This document shows, one piece after another, positions 43,234 through 52,702 of a DNA stretch of 64,000 nucleotides. The position numbers and the translations under genes were made by a program. Numbering within the stretch: position 1 is the stretch's first letter; every line of letters begins with the position of its first letter. The notes beneath the pieces are model-generated. The model saw only the letters and a list, made by a program, of their open reading frames with translations. It did no database searches and had not been told where the DNA came from. The DNA is from JAOXRU01 sp965247735 (GTDB lineage: Bacteria; Bacteroidota; Bacteroidia; Flavobacteriales; Flavobacteriaceae), in NCBI GenBank assembly GCA_965247735.1, contig CBDFHN010000002.1:434001-498000 (forward strand), written 5' to 3'.

Positions 43234-43262
43234 AACCTCTCTTGTATACCGCAAGAGAGGTT
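43234..43262 (+). terminator. Terminator of the sigma-fecR-susCD locus
   Basis: Perfect 11-bp arms AACCTCTCTTG and CAAGAGAGGTT around a 7-nt loop, followed by TATTCC, 65 bp after the susD stop. The next gene lies on the other strand, so it may serve both. Confidence 0.85.
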
Positions 43263-43289
43263 TATTCCTACTTTAATTTAAACAGTATT

Positions 43290-44996
43290 TTAATTACTTC
43301 CATTTATCAACTCCATAGTATAATTTAATTGGGTATCAACACCAGTATTTATATCTTTTCCAGTTGTATATACTTCATGGTCTGGCAACACACCTTTATT
43401 ATTGGGCAATTCAGTAGCAACTGTAGTATACATATTTCTAGAAACACTATATATAAAACCTGTATTAGTGCTTATAAAATCTTTAGTATGTGCATTTGCA
43501 TAGTAACTTGCTCCTGACTCTTCCCCTATTAATGTTGCCATTTTATAATGTTTTATTACCGATAATAAATGTCCTGTTGTAGAAGTATTAAATCCATTAA
43601 TTAGTACATACGTTTTTCCTTTAAAAGCATTTGCTATTGGTTTCTGTATTTCTTTTTCTGATGTATCACCTGGTACTAATGACTCCTCTGCAAAATATCC
43701 GAATGATGTTTTTCCAAATTGTTTAAGAAGATAAATAGCAGCACAAGAACAGCCACCTCCATTGTTTCTAACATCAACAATAAGGTTTTTAATTTTCTCA
43801 TTTTTTATTGCCATAAAACTACTATCTATAAATTGTTTATAGTTTCTTAATTTTTCTCCTCCATAATAATTAAATGATGGTATCTTTAATATTGCAGTAC
43901 TCAAATCCATTTTAAGTTTAAATCCTAGACTATTGTCCCTTTTAGTATATGCAAACTCGTTTAATTGAGTTAGGACTACTGGCTTAGTATCACCAACTAA
44001 TAGAATCTCATAAGATTTAGGAAAACCTAGATGATAAGGAATATATGAGGTAATATAAGCACTAAACACCTTTCTTTTTAAGGACATGCTATGTCCGTTA
44101 GAGGCAATATGTTTAAAAATTTCGTCAGTTAGTTTTTCTATAGCTATTCCATTAATACTTACTATATGGTTACCTTTACTTACTTTTTTACCATTTATAT
44201 GAGCATTAGTTACCAGTAGCTTATCCCCAATCAAATCTGCTTCTATAGGAAATCGTAATGATATGGGTAGTATTTCATCTTCTTGATTAAAAACATTCAT
44301 ATGACTATGTTCGCATGCAATACTTGCAAATATTGGACTCAATTGCCATAAAAAGGCTGCATAAGTCATTCCTTCTTTTATTTTACTTTTTTGAGTAGTA
44401 ACTAGATCATAAAAAGCTTCTTCACTAATAAAACCAAAAGCATTAGGATGATGAGAAACTATGTTTTTCACCATTTCATCTGTATCTTCCAAATATTCCT
44501 TCTTAGTAAATACCTGCAAAAATGTAGCCTTTGGTTTTTGCTTATATCCAATTTTATAAATCCATTGCTCAGCATTTTGGTTTTTAGGATTTAGCTCTAA
44601 AGACTTTTTATAGTTAAGTAAAGACAAATTATAGTTTTCTTTTGCATAATAGGCTTCTCCTAAACTATCATATGCATTTGCGGACTTTGGAAACTCGGTT
44701 GTTAATAGTTTAAAAATTGATATAGCTCCATCAATATCATTATTATTTAAATATTGATATCCTAAATTATTAAGCTCGTTCTCATCATTAAAATTATAAC
44801 CTTCTGGGCTTTCTTTTTTTAGTTGATTATAATAACTAATAGTTTCTTTAACACTGGCATTTGGCACAATAGAAATGGCTTCTGCAATTGAAGCTTTCTT
44901 TGCTAAATCCGTTGACTTTGCCTCCTTGTTTTTACAGCTTATCAATAGGCAGATTGCGGATAGTAATGTACTAACCTTTTTCATTTGTTTTTTCAT
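43290..44996 (-). CDS. TPR-containing S41-family peptidase lipoprotein
   Basis: Started at the ATG at 44996; an upstream ATG at 45032 and a downstream one at 44984 are also in frame. A lipoprotein signal ends at LLISC. Next come two or three TPR repeats (LNNLGYQYLNNNDIDGAISIF, AYDSLGEAYYAKENYNLSLL), a PDZ-like segment (KKVSKGNHIVSINGIAIEKL) and an S41 catalytic domain with LIVDVRNNGGG, NGFNTSTTGHLLS (probable nucleophile Ser of STTGH) and GEESGASYY. The family degrades peptides in the envelope. It lies convergent to the susCD locus. Confidence 0.83.
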   Translation of the reverse strand: MKKQMKKVSTLLSAICLLISCKNKEAKSTDLAKKASIAEAISIVPNASVKETISYYNQLKKESPEGYNFNDENELNNLGYQYLNNNDIDGAISIFKLLTTEFPKSANAYDSLGEAYYAKENYNLSLLNYKKSLELNPKNQNAEQWIYKIGYKQKPKATFLQVFTKKEYLEDTDEMVKNIVSHHPNAFGFISEEAFYDLVTTQKSKIKEGMTYAAFLWQLSPIFASIACEHSHMNVFNQEDEILPISLRFPIEADLIGDKLLVTNAHINGKKVSKGNHIVSINGIAIEKLTDEIFKHIASNGHSMSLKRKVFSAYITSYIPYHLGFPKSYEILLVGDTKPVVLTQLNEFAYTKRDNSLGFKLKMDLSTAILKIPSFNYYGGEKLRNYKQFIDSSFMAIKNEKIKNLIVDVRNNGGGCSCAAIYLLKQFGKTSFGYFAEESLVPGDTSEKEIQKPIANAFKGKTYVLINGFNTSTTGHLLSVIKHYKMATLIGEESGASYYANAHTKDFISTNTGFIYSVSRNMYTTVATELPNNKGVLPDHEVYTTGKDINTGVDTQLNYTMELINGSN

Positions 44997-45094
44997 TTGT
45001 TTTTGGGTTGTTGAATTCAATACAAAAAACACAATTTCATGTCTAAAATTACAGTCAAATATCTTGGTATTTGTTCATATTTATAAAAATGAAC

Positions 45095-46129
45095 TTATAA
45101 CTGTTCTTTATACTTTGCAGGAGTCATGCCCACAACCCTTTTAAACACAGTGTAAAAAGTAGATTTGGAGTTAAATCCAGATTCATTTCCTATGGCATCT
45201 AAGGTAAACTTTGTATTAGATTGAATAAGTAACTTTGCCTCTTCTACTCTATATTCATTTATAAAAACTGAAAAACTTTTGTTATAATTATCATTCAATA
45301 ACTGTGACAGTTGATGAGTAGATATCTCCATTTTTTTTGCGATATCAGAAGATTTTAATCCAGATGATTTATATGGTTTATCAGCTTCCATTACCTGCTT
45401 TAGTTTCAACATCAATTCTGTAGCTAACCCTGATCCTATTTTTTTATCAGCATACTTTTTCTCAATATTAAAAATCAAATGGCGTTCTCTTTTATTAAAT
45501 AGTAAATACAAGAAAAAGGAATAGAATAGTATGGAAAACGTAATTGATCCAACAATAAAATAGGAAAAACTAATAAAAAAATAAATCAACCATAACAGTA
45601 ATACACCTAGCAATAATAATCTTAACCATTGTATTATTACGCCTTGTGCCACTTTATTAGACTGTTTTTCTTTATACTTAATAAACAGTAGATATCCAGA
45701 TAATATTATATACACTAGCCATTGTAAATTAATTGCCCTTAGAATATATTTTTTCCAAAAAATTGCATCATCTGTAAACGGAAATGCAAAAAATAAAACA
45801 ACTGCTGTTACAAGCCAAATTAAAATATGGTATTTCCATGTCTTCTTTATTGTAATATCCAATGCCGATAATACATATAAAAATAAAAAGGGACCAATAA
45901 ACATAAATGATAACGGATCAAAAGACCCATAACTTGTTGAAATTTTATCACTAAAAAAATAAACCAATGCCCTAAAGGCACGTTCGCTTAAAAACAACAG
46001 AAAAAAACCAAAAAAAACATCAGATTGTTGCCCCTTCTTTCTAAAAAAGACAAAATATATACCTAATAAAAAACTATTAAATACACCAATAGCTCCAAAA
46101 AAAAACAAAAACTGAGTTGTATAATTCAT
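45095..46129 (-). CDS. AraC-family regulator with N-terminal multi-helix membrane domain
   Basis: A 344-residue protein with seven hydrophobic helices (residues 1-215) and an AraC DNA-binding domain (about 245-344; SDIAKKMEISTHQLSQLLND and GNESGFNSKSTFYTVFKRVVGMTPAKY). Same architecture as the product at 26381-27523 but clearly a different gene. It is directly upstream of the S41 peptidase gene (about 100 bp to the chosen peptidase start) and may regulate it. Confidence 0.88.
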   Translation of the reverse strand: MNYTTQFLFFFGAIGVFNSFLLGIYFVFFRKKGQQSDVFFGFFLLFLSERAFRALVYFFSDKISTSYGSFDPLSFMFIGPFLFLYVLSALDITIKKTWKYHILIWLVTAVVLFFAFPFTDDAIFWKKYILRAINLQWLVYIILSGYLLFIKYKEKQSNKVAQGVIIQWLRLLLLGVLLLWLIYFFISFSYFIVGSITFSILFYSFFLYLLFNKRERHLIFNIEKKYADKKIGSGLATELMLKLKQVMEADKPYKSSGLKSSDIAKKMEISTHQLSQLLNDNYNKSFSVFINEYRVEEAKLLIQSNTKFTLDAIGNESGFNSKSTFYTVFKRVVGMTPAKYKEQL

Positions 46130-46177
46130 TAGTTAAGCATAGTATTAAATCTCCATAAACCAAAGTACTATCTTCCT

Positions 46178-46591
46178 TTAGTAGTATTTAGTATTGTATT
46201 TTTTTAGTTGATAAATAGAAAGTAATCCAATACAAAATTCTGCTATTACTCCAAAAATATACCCTGATGATGGCAATCCATCTGTTAGCATACTTAATAC
46301 TCTTCCAATTGCAAGAGTCAACATAAATAGTACATTTAATTGGGTGGCACTTTTCCAATATTTAGTTTTCCAAATACCTAAAATCCACACTAGTGATACT
46401 CCAAGGTATAAACACATTATTGCTTTTAGCATATTGGAAAGATCATTTGTATTGGCTACAATGTCTAAATACTCTGGAAGAATGGATGCTGAACCATAAA
46501 TTATTGCAGTTGGTACTACAATTGACAACGAGATGATAAAGTGTAAATTCTTAAGAACCCATCCTATTTTATCTTTGTTTCTATTCCACAT
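46178..46591 (-). CDS. Small four-helix membrane protein, DUF4345-like
   Basis: A 137-residue protein with four hydrophobic helices. The pattern LKAIMCLYLGVSLVWILGIW followed by ATQLNVLFMLTLAIGRVLSMLTDGLPS agrees with DUF4345 membrane proteins, whose function is unknown. It lies 48 bp upstream of the AraC-type gene on the same strand, so the two could share a transcript. Confidence 0.68.
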   Translation of the reverse strand: MWNRNKDKIGWVLKNLHFIISLSIVVPTAIIYGSASILPEYLDIVANTNDLSNMLKAIMCLYLGVSLVWILGIWKTKYWKSATQLNVLFMLTLAIGRVLSMLTDGLPSSGYIFGVIAEFCIGLLSIYQLKKYNTKYY

Positions 46592-46685
46592 ATTTATTTC
46601 TTCCAGTAGTTATATTTTAGGAGTGTAACAACAATCAAGAAACTTAACTCCTATCCAATTAGTACTTAATCACATCTCCCAAACT

Positions 46686-47504
46686 TTAGTAATCATAAAA
46701 TTCTTTCAGCACTATATTTTTATCTTTAGTTAGTCTTTTTAATTCTTCTCTAAGATAATATCTATGCATAAAACCAGTTAAAACAACAATTCTTTTGCCT
46801 TTACTCTCTTCAGAGATTGTCATTATGTTTTTAGCCATTGTTTGGTTTCTTAAATCCCAAAAATTAGCCCAAAGCTGATATCCATCTCTGTAACTTATCT
46901 TTTCTCCATTTGGTTTTATCAAAAAACGATTTGTAAATTCATCACGTACATTCGTTATTTTTGGCACCATTTGATATTGATAAAACTGACGTTTTTTACA
47001 AATACTATCTGATGTAGGATTATTAAAGTTTTCCGGTGACTTTGTCGCCAATACTTTTAAAGGTTCTAAAACATCATTGTAAGTTTTAAAAATTTCTGCT
47101 TCAGAGGCTGTTAATAAATTTTCTTTATATAAACTGTCAATCAACCTTAGTGTTAATTTATCAGTAGGTCGCATTCCATTATCAATTCTATATTGATTTC
47201 TACCTTCAAACTCATAAGGTCTTAATTGTGCAGTTGGATATTTCTCTATATATTTTGCAGAAGCCATTCCTTCATTCTCTGTTTGCGTTTTTTTAAACCT
47301 AAATTCCTTAGTGAAAGAAGAAGAATCTAGTTCCTGTAAAATAAAATCTGGCTTTATATCTTCTAATATTTTAAAAAGTATTTCTGAATTATAGTTAGGT
47401 GCTGGTGTGTGTAAGTTTCCTATAACAATTATCTCGGTTACCTTATCTGGTTTACAAGAAAAAACTGCTGTAATCGCTACTAATAACACTATTATTTTAT
47501 TCAT
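46686..47504 (-). CDS. TraB/DUF5694-like lipoprotein
   Basis: A 272-residue protein with a lipoprotein signal (lipobox VFSC, Cys17). The N-terminal part (VIGNLHTPAPNYNSEILFKILEDIKPDFILQELDSSSF) and the C-terminal RIVVLTGFMHRYYLREEL match the TraB/ChaN/EreA-like fold, where His and Glu residues at these places line a possible metal site. I think of DUF5694-type proteins, but the assignment is tentative. Function unknown. It lies 94 bp from the DUF4345-like gene. Confidence 0.58.
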   Translation of the reverse strand: MNKIIVLLVAITAVFSCKPDKVTEIIVIGNLHTPAPNYNSEILFKILEDIKPDFILQELDSSSFTKEFRFKKTQTENEGMASAKYIEKYPTAQLRPYEFEGRNQYRIDNGMRPTDKLTLRLIDSLYKENLLTASEAEIFKTYNDVLEPLKVLATKSPENFNNPTSDSICKKRQFYQYQMVPKITNVRDEFTNRFLIKPNGEKISYRDGYQLWANFWDLRNQTMAKNIMTISEESKGKRIVVLTGFMHRYYLREELKRLTKDKNIVLKEFYDY

Positions 47505-47584
47505 ACTTTACAATTATTGTTAACAACCAGTAGACCTATACCAGTTATATATTCAATTCAAATATAAATATATTTTAACATTAG

Positions 47585-47871
47585 CGTCCTAAATAATCAT
47601 TTTTCATTTTTTTCATTGATAAAAAAACGAAACAAAAAAATCTAGTCTGACTATATTTTGCCTAAATTTATTATTCATCCCATAAATTATAGGAACTCAC
47701 TATCGTTCAAACAGCCTATAATTTTACTGGAATTTCACTGCAAATTTTACGACAAAATCTAGATAGGACATAAAAACAATATCATTCAAAACGAACCCCT
47801 TTCTTATTATAATTACTCTTAGATCCTATTATACCAAGGAAATTCACATAGTTAACAAAACGTTTAGGACG
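47585..47871. mobile_element. MITE-like element, copy 1 (287 bp)
   Basis: Ends are short inverted repeats CGTCCTAAA (47585) and TTTAGGACG (47863-47871). A central hairpin has perfect 10-bp arms AAATTATAGG and CCTATAATTT around a 21-nt loop. There is no gene. A nearly identical copy in the same orientation lies at 48993-49278. No clear target duplication was found; bases just outside (TAG left, GAATTG right) are shared by both copies, so the true ends may be a few bases longer. Confidence 0.72.
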
Positions 47872-48109
47872 GAATTGATATTTTAGTAAATTATAACCAA
47901 AATTAACTTCCAAAAAACCATATCTAGTAGTAGATAATTTATGTACATAAACCTTTACAAATACTATAACAAAACAGGTTTAGTAAAAAAGGTGGGGAGT
48001 TCAATTAAGTAAAATTATTAGATTAACCTTCTTTATGTAGTAGTCAATTCTTACTTTAAATTTTGATAAACTACTTATAACACTATAAGTTATACCCAGT
48101 TAAAAAAAA

Positions 48110-48154
48110 GAAGCTTCTCTTGTGTAATAAAATTTACTACACCTGAGAAGCTTC
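48110..48154 (-). terminator. Strong terminator of the DUF4494 gene
   Basis: Perfect 10-bp arms GAAGCTTCTC and GAGAAGCTTC with a further inner stem, followed on the minus strand by eight T residues. It lies 33 bp downstream of the stop at 48188. Confidence 0.92.
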
Positions 48155-48187
48155 CAATATCTTATCTCTTAAAACTAAATCAACTTA

Positions 48188-48730
48188 CTACTCTTCTAAC
48201 AGTGCAGCAGTTTCTTTAGCCTCTTCTTTATCATCATATTCTTTTTCAGGAACATGACTGTCTTTTAAAGCTTTAAACTTTTCTAATTGCTCTTCTTCGC
48301 CAGTAAAGTATGGAAACACATCCATTATTGGAGACTCAGCTATTGCTGGTATAGTATATTCGCCCATAGTATCTTTCATGGCAGCATTGGTATTATCAAA
48401 AGCCTCTTTTACATCATTAGCTTGTACCAAAAGATACATGCTTGTTTTTCTTTCTTTACCACTCTCTTCATCAAAAGCAATTAATGATACTTTAGATTTA
48501 AACCAACGATCTGAGTTCTCAAAAGGATGAATCTCAGCAAAATTAGCAACCTTAATATTGGTAATTTTAAACTCATCGCTAATATACATAGACATCTCTT
48601 CATTAATCCTTGTCTCTGCTTCTGTAAACGATAAAGCATCTACCAAATATGGTTCTGTAGTAACTTTCTGTACACCAGAATCATCTACTTTTCTATACTT
48701 TATCTTACATTCGTACCAAACTGCGCTCAT
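48188..48730 (-). CDS. DUF4494 family protein
   Basis: A 180-residue cytoplasmic protein that matches DUF4494: WYECKIKYRKVDDSGVQKV, EPYLVDALSFTEAETRI, then FKITNIKVANFAEIHPFENSDRWFKSKVSLIAFDEESGKEK-like text and a C-terminal acidic tail. DUF4494 is nearly universal in Bacteroidota and of unknown function, so this is a core gene. It is enclosed by two direct copies of a MITE-like element and ends at a strong terminator. Confidence 0.85.
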   Translation of the reverse strand: MSAVWYECKIKYRKVDDSGVQKVTTEPYLVDALSFTEAETRINEEMSMYISDEFKITNIKVANFAEIHPFENSDRWFKSKVSLIAFDEESGKERKTSMYLLVQANDVKEAFDNTNAAMKDTMGEYTIPAIAESPIMDVFPYFTGEEEQLEKFKALKDSHVPEKEYDDKEEAKETAALLEE

Positions 48731-48992
48731 AACTTTATCTATTTAGGTTTCCAAATATAAGGGCTGTTTACTCTTATTACTAATAGAATTTGCATTAGAT
48801 ATTCACATTTTTTATAATAGACTGAACTTAAATTAAATACAAAAAAATAATTATTGATCTTTAAGAAAATAGAATCAAGACCGCTACGGTATAAGAGGAT
48901 AGATCGCTTCGCTCAAAGATGCAAGAGAAAAGACAGCGGTTGAATTTCATTTAATAAAACGATGTTTATAACTAGAAGTTAAGAGTCAATAG

Positions 48993-49278
48993 CGTTCTAA
49001 ATAATCATTTTCATTTTTTTCATTGATAAAAAAACGAAACAAAAAAATCTAGTCTGACTATATTTTGCCTAAATTTATTATTTATCCCATAAATTATAGG
49101 AACTCACTATCGTTCAAACAGCCTATAATTTTACTGGAATTTCACTGCAAATTTTACGACAAAATCTAGATAGGACATAAAAACAATATCATTCAAAACG
49201 AACCCCTTTCTTATTATAATTCCTCTTAGATTCTATTATACCAAGGAAAATCATATAGTTAGCAAAACGTTTAGGACG
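48993..49278. mobile_element. MITE-like element, copy 2 (286 bp)
   Basis: Copy of 47585-47871 in the same orientation, almost identical, with CGTTCTAAA at the left end (one mismatch) and TTTAGGACG at the right (49270-49278). The 10-bp central hairpin is kept. The 260 bp between the DUF4494 gene and this copy contain words of the interspersed repeat family (AAGAGTCAATAGCG) and no gene. Confidence 0.72.
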
Positions 49279-49341
49279 GAATTGGTTTAGAATAATTAAT
49301 AAGCATCTTAATACTTTGTACTCACTACTCAATACATTTTT

Positions 49342-50253
49342 TTAGGCTTCAATATCAATCCTATTTAGCTCTTGGTTTTTATTCTTAGCATACATATAAC
49401 CTTTGTCCCACCATTTGGACATTATCTTTTTATCAAAAACTAGGGAGTTTGTTGTTAACACAGTTGGTGTGTAGTAGAAATTTAAAATAGCATCGTTATG
49501 TGAGGCTGCAAACTTCCCTATTCTTATGTTTTGGTTTTCAATTCTATCTAAACAATAGGTAAAAATATTGGTCAATAAATCGAACTGATTTTTAGAAGGC
49601 AGTCTATTAAAATGTGTAACCTCTGTCTGTAAAACAATAACATCTACTTCTGTAGCTCCTCTCTTAATTGCTTCTTCTATAGGTACCATATTCCCAAGTC
49701 CACCATCGGCATATTCACAACCATTCTTTTTCACCAAAGACATAAAAGGAGTATAATTACACGATATCCATATCCATTCGCAAAACTCATCGTAGTCAAA
49801 ATCTTTTATAGATTTATATTCTACCTGATTTAATGATAGGTTAGAAACCGTAACAACAATATCCTTATCAGTTTCTTCCTTTATCGTTAGAAACTCTTGC
49901 TTGGTAACTACCTTTCTTATCAGTTTTTTAAGATTATGACTTTCACCAAAGGTTTTTCTTCCTCTTAAAAAATTAAGAAATACATTAAAATGATGAATTC
50001 CAATCTGCTTTTCTCCATATTTCTTTTTAATAGAAAAAGGGTTGTGACTAAATATACTTTTCTGATTAACAGATGTATATACTTTCTTGATCTTATCTAC
50101 TTTGCCAAGTGCCAAATGCGAGATTAGCAAACTTCCCGTAGAAGTTCCTATAAAAATATCGTATTCTTTTTTGAGGTCTTCTATTAAATACTGAGCAACA
50201 CCACCAGCAAATGCACCTTTACTACCACCACCACTTATCACTAATGCTTTCAT
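49342..50253 (-). CDS. Patatin-like phospholipase
   Basis: A 303-residue patatin-family serine hydrolase: oxyanion loop GGGSKG (8-13), nucleophile elbow GTSTG with Ser38 and the catalytic Asp183 in YADGGLGN. These enzymes use a Ser-Asp dyad to hydrolyse acyl esters of phospholipids. There is no signal peptide, so it should be cytoplasmic. The gene begins 6 bp after the stop of the M1 aminopeptidase, which makes cotranscription very likely, though the two activities have no obvious link. Confidence 0.88.
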   Translation of the reverse strand: MKALVISGGGSKGAFAGGVAQYLIEDLKKEYDIFIGTSTGSLLISHLALGKVDKIKKVYTSVNQKSIFSHNPFSIKKKYGEKQIGIHHFNVFLNFLRGRKTFGESHNLKKLIRKVVTKQEFLTIKEETDKDIVVTVSNLSLNQVEYKSIKDFDYDEFCEWIWISCNYTPFMSLVKKNGCEYADGGLGNMVPIEEAIKRGATEVDVIVLQTEVTHFNRLPSKNQFDLLTNIFTYCLDRIENQNIRIGKFAASHNDAILNFYYTPTVLTTNSLVFDKKIMSKWWDKGYMYAKNKNQELNRIDIEA

Positions 50254-50259
50254 TATTAT

Positions 50260-52380
50260 CTACTGCTTATTTGTGTTTTTTATTGCCTTGATACGTTTGT
50301 CTAAAAAAGCTTGGGTACTTACATCTAAATCTTTGGCTAAATTTAGCAATCTTTTTTTATAATCTGCATCTAATAGCAATTGATCTACAATTTTTCTTGA
50401 ACTTTTAGAAAACTGCCATACATGATGCCTTGATGCATTGAGCAAATCTCTTAGATTATCATTGTTTAACATCTGCAACATACTCAAAAAATAGAAGGCA
50501 TTAGACCTTATTTCATAATTATACTTTGATGCCGTATAGCTTGATAACTCTTTATAATACACAGGTGTTGATCTGCCAGCATAGTTCTCAGTTGCCAATG
50601 CTAATGACAACCATAAAACACGGAAACTTTTGTCATTAAACCCAGTAATACCTTTGGTTTTATCTAAATATTGCCTTCTACTCGTTGGGTAATATTGCCA
50701 TAAGGCATACAATGCGTTTTCTAGTGTAACGTAGCTTTTATCTTCTAATAAGGTTTCTTGTACAGCTTGCAATTTTGGCTCTTTTTTTATAACTCTTGCC
50801 AGTCCTTGTCTTAATTTAGGATTATCTATAGCAAAAGCTTTTGCATATAAAGCAACTTGTGCTGAATTTTCTAAATTAAAACCTTCAAAAAAAGAATCAT
50901 AACTGGTATAATATGGTTCTCCTTTATCAAAATCGCTATACAGTTTTGTAATTGCCTTATTTTTTGCCTTAATATCTTTAAAGGTATTTGCATGAAAATC
51001 TGTGATATAAGTAGCGCTTTCCAAAAAACTATCCATACCTTTAAATCCTGTAATCCACTGCTTATCAAACTCGGTATTTGTTAACCACTTAGAAGTATAC
51101 CCCTTTAAATCTGTATTACTAATTCTACTTGCTATGCTTATAAAATTGGTAACAGTAACATTCTTATACCTATAGGTGGATAAATATTCTTTTATTGTCT
51201 TTTTAAAAGCGGTATCCCCTATTTTTTCGTGTAAAGCATACAATGCCAAAGCTCCTTTTTCATAAAAAGTAATGCTACTTGCTTTGGGGTTGGTTAATGC
51301 TTCCCCTTTATTGGCTTTTGCCATTGCGGCTAGCCTATTTGCAGATTCAGAAACCTTCCAATAGAAATAGTCCTCTCCAAAAATATCTTTCTCCACCAAT
51401 AATGCATAATAACTTGCAAAACCTTCATGCAACCAATGTTCGGAAGCACTAACTTCTGTAACTAAGTTTCCAAACCATTGGTGTGCCAACTCATGGGCAT
51501 TGGTATTGATATAGTTTCTATCTATAAATGCTGTACTATCTACCACAAACCGATCTGAGAAAATGGTAGTTCCCGTGTTTTCCATTCCTCCATACAAGAA
51601 ATCTTTTACCGGAACTTGCTTGTAATTCTGCCAAGGATAGTCAATACCTATTTCTTTTTCCAAAAAATTAAACATCTGGATACTATGTCTATACGTTGGT
51701 TCTACTTTTAAAGAATCATTAGGATAATAATAAAAGGCCAAAGGTACTCCACTAGCACTAGTTGCTGTTGTTTTAGAATACTTACCAATAGCCATTGCTA
51801 CTAGATAACTACTCATAGGTTTGTTCATTGTATATCCCCACGTTTTACTATCATCAACTGTTTTTGTCTCTTCCAATAGACCATTAGCAATAACTTCATA
51901 TGCTTTAGGAGCAGTAATAGTTAGATTAAAGATAATTTTATCATTCATATCATCAATACTTGGCAACCAATGGCTGGTATTTTTACCTTGTCCTTGAGTC
52001 CAAACTTGATTTTGACCTTCAGTATCCCAACCTATAAAATACAGTGCTTTTTTTGGGCTTGCACTATATGCAAATGTTACTGTGTAAGTCTTCCCTTTTA
52101 TAAAATGGCCACTAAACACTATTTTATTAAGCGCTATACTAACCCCTACTCCCTTATTAATTGGTTTAGCAGTCATTAACTCCATAGCAACCGCATCCAA
52201 ATAGACAGTGCTAGTATCTTCTAAAACAGTAAAACTAGTACTTAATTTACCTGTTACTTTCTTCTCTTTGGGTAAGATAGTAATATCAGCAGTTATGGTT
52301 TTAAAATCAACAATATCTAGTTGTTGTGCTTGTAAAACAAGACTAGTAAATAGTAGTATTACTGTGGTTTTTATATACAT
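50260..52380 (-). CDS. Exported M1-family zinc aminopeptidase
   Basis: A 706-residue protein with a signal peptide (cleavage near LQAQ, residue 19). The M1 catalytic domain shows YGGMENTG (GxMEN exopeptidase motif), HELAHQWFG (His296, Glu297, His300) and the third zinc ligand Glu319 in WLHEGFA, with the usual 18-residue spacing, and a catalytic Tyr region in ITFYEKGALALYAL. The C-terminal half is helical repeats. It should trim N-terminal residues from peptides in the periplasm. The patatin gene follows directly. Confidence 0.93.
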   Translation of the reverse strand: MYIKTTVILLFTSLVLQAQQLDIVDFKTITADITILPKEKKVTGKLSTSFTVLEDTSTVYLDAVAMELMTAKPINKGVGVSIALNKIVFSGHFIKGKTYTVTFAYSASPKKALYFIGWDTEGQNQVWTQGQGKNTSHWLPSIDDMNDKIIFNLTITAPKAYEVIANGLLEETKTVDDSKTWGYTMNKPMSSYLVAMAIGKYSKTTATSASGVPLAFYYYPNDSLKVEPTYRHSIQMFNFLEKEIGIDYPWQNYKQVPVKDFLYGGMENTGTTIFSDRFVVDSTAFIDRNYINTNAHELAHQWFGNLVTEVSASEHWLHEGFASYYALLVEKDIFGEDYFYWKVSESANRLAAMAKANKGEALTNPKASSITFYEKGALALYALHEKIGDTAFKKTIKEYLSTYRYKNVTVTNFISIASRISNTDLKGYTSKWLTNTEFDKQWITGFKGMDSFLESATYITDFHANTFKDIKAKNKAITKLYSDFDKGEPYYTSYDSFFEGFNLENSAQVALYAKAFAIDNPKLRQGLARVIKKEPKLQAVQETLLEDKSYVTLENALYALWQYYPTSRRQYLDKTKGITGFNDKSFRVLWLSLALATENYAGRSTPVYYKELSSYTASKYNYEIRSNAFYFLSMLQMLNNDNLRDLLNASRHHVWQFSKSSRKIVDQLLLDADYKKRLLNLAKDLDVSTQAFLDKRIKAIKNTNKQ

Positions 52381-52702
52381 GTTGTTTTGTTATCGGTTCT
52401 CTGTTTACAGGTGTTGGTTTTCAGTTATCGGTTGTCAGTAAATATTATGTTCTACTTGTCCGAGTAAGCTCTTGTCTCTTGACTCTTGCATCTTGATTTT
52501 TGTCTCTTGTCTCTGTTTTCACCTCTTCACTATAAAAAGAATCAAGACGGATAGAACCAAGAATCAAGAGCGTATTTTGTCTTACATCTTGTCTCTTGTA
52601 TCTGTTTTTCCCTTTTCGCAAATTCCTATTCGCTACCTATTCATTTCAAAAGAACAAATATATGTGTTGCAGTTGTTAATTGTAAGTTTTAATTTTGAAT
52701 TA
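52381..52702. repeat. Spacer made of recurring word-like repeats upstream of recG
   Basis: Between divergent genes the sequence consists of short variant words: TTATCGGTTCTCTG and TTATCGGTTGTCAG; CTTGTCTCTTGACTCTTG, CATCTTGATTTTTG, CTTGTCTCTTGTCTCTG; and their inverse GAATCAAGACGGATAGAACC. The same words recur at 56122-56420. An open frame passes through it by chance. Promoters for both genes should be here; AATTTTG directly before the recG ATG is part of a possible -7 box. Confidence 0.7.

Noticed and set aside
48731..48992. Possible RNA gene in the spacer between the DUF4494 gene and MITE copy 2
   Set aside because: No cloverleaf, conserved loop or terminator was visible; the GC-richer words there match the interspersed repeats.
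52472..52702. N-terminal extension of RecG
   Set aside because: The extra 77 codons are a chance reading of the word-repeat spacer; the usual RecG start is at 52703.
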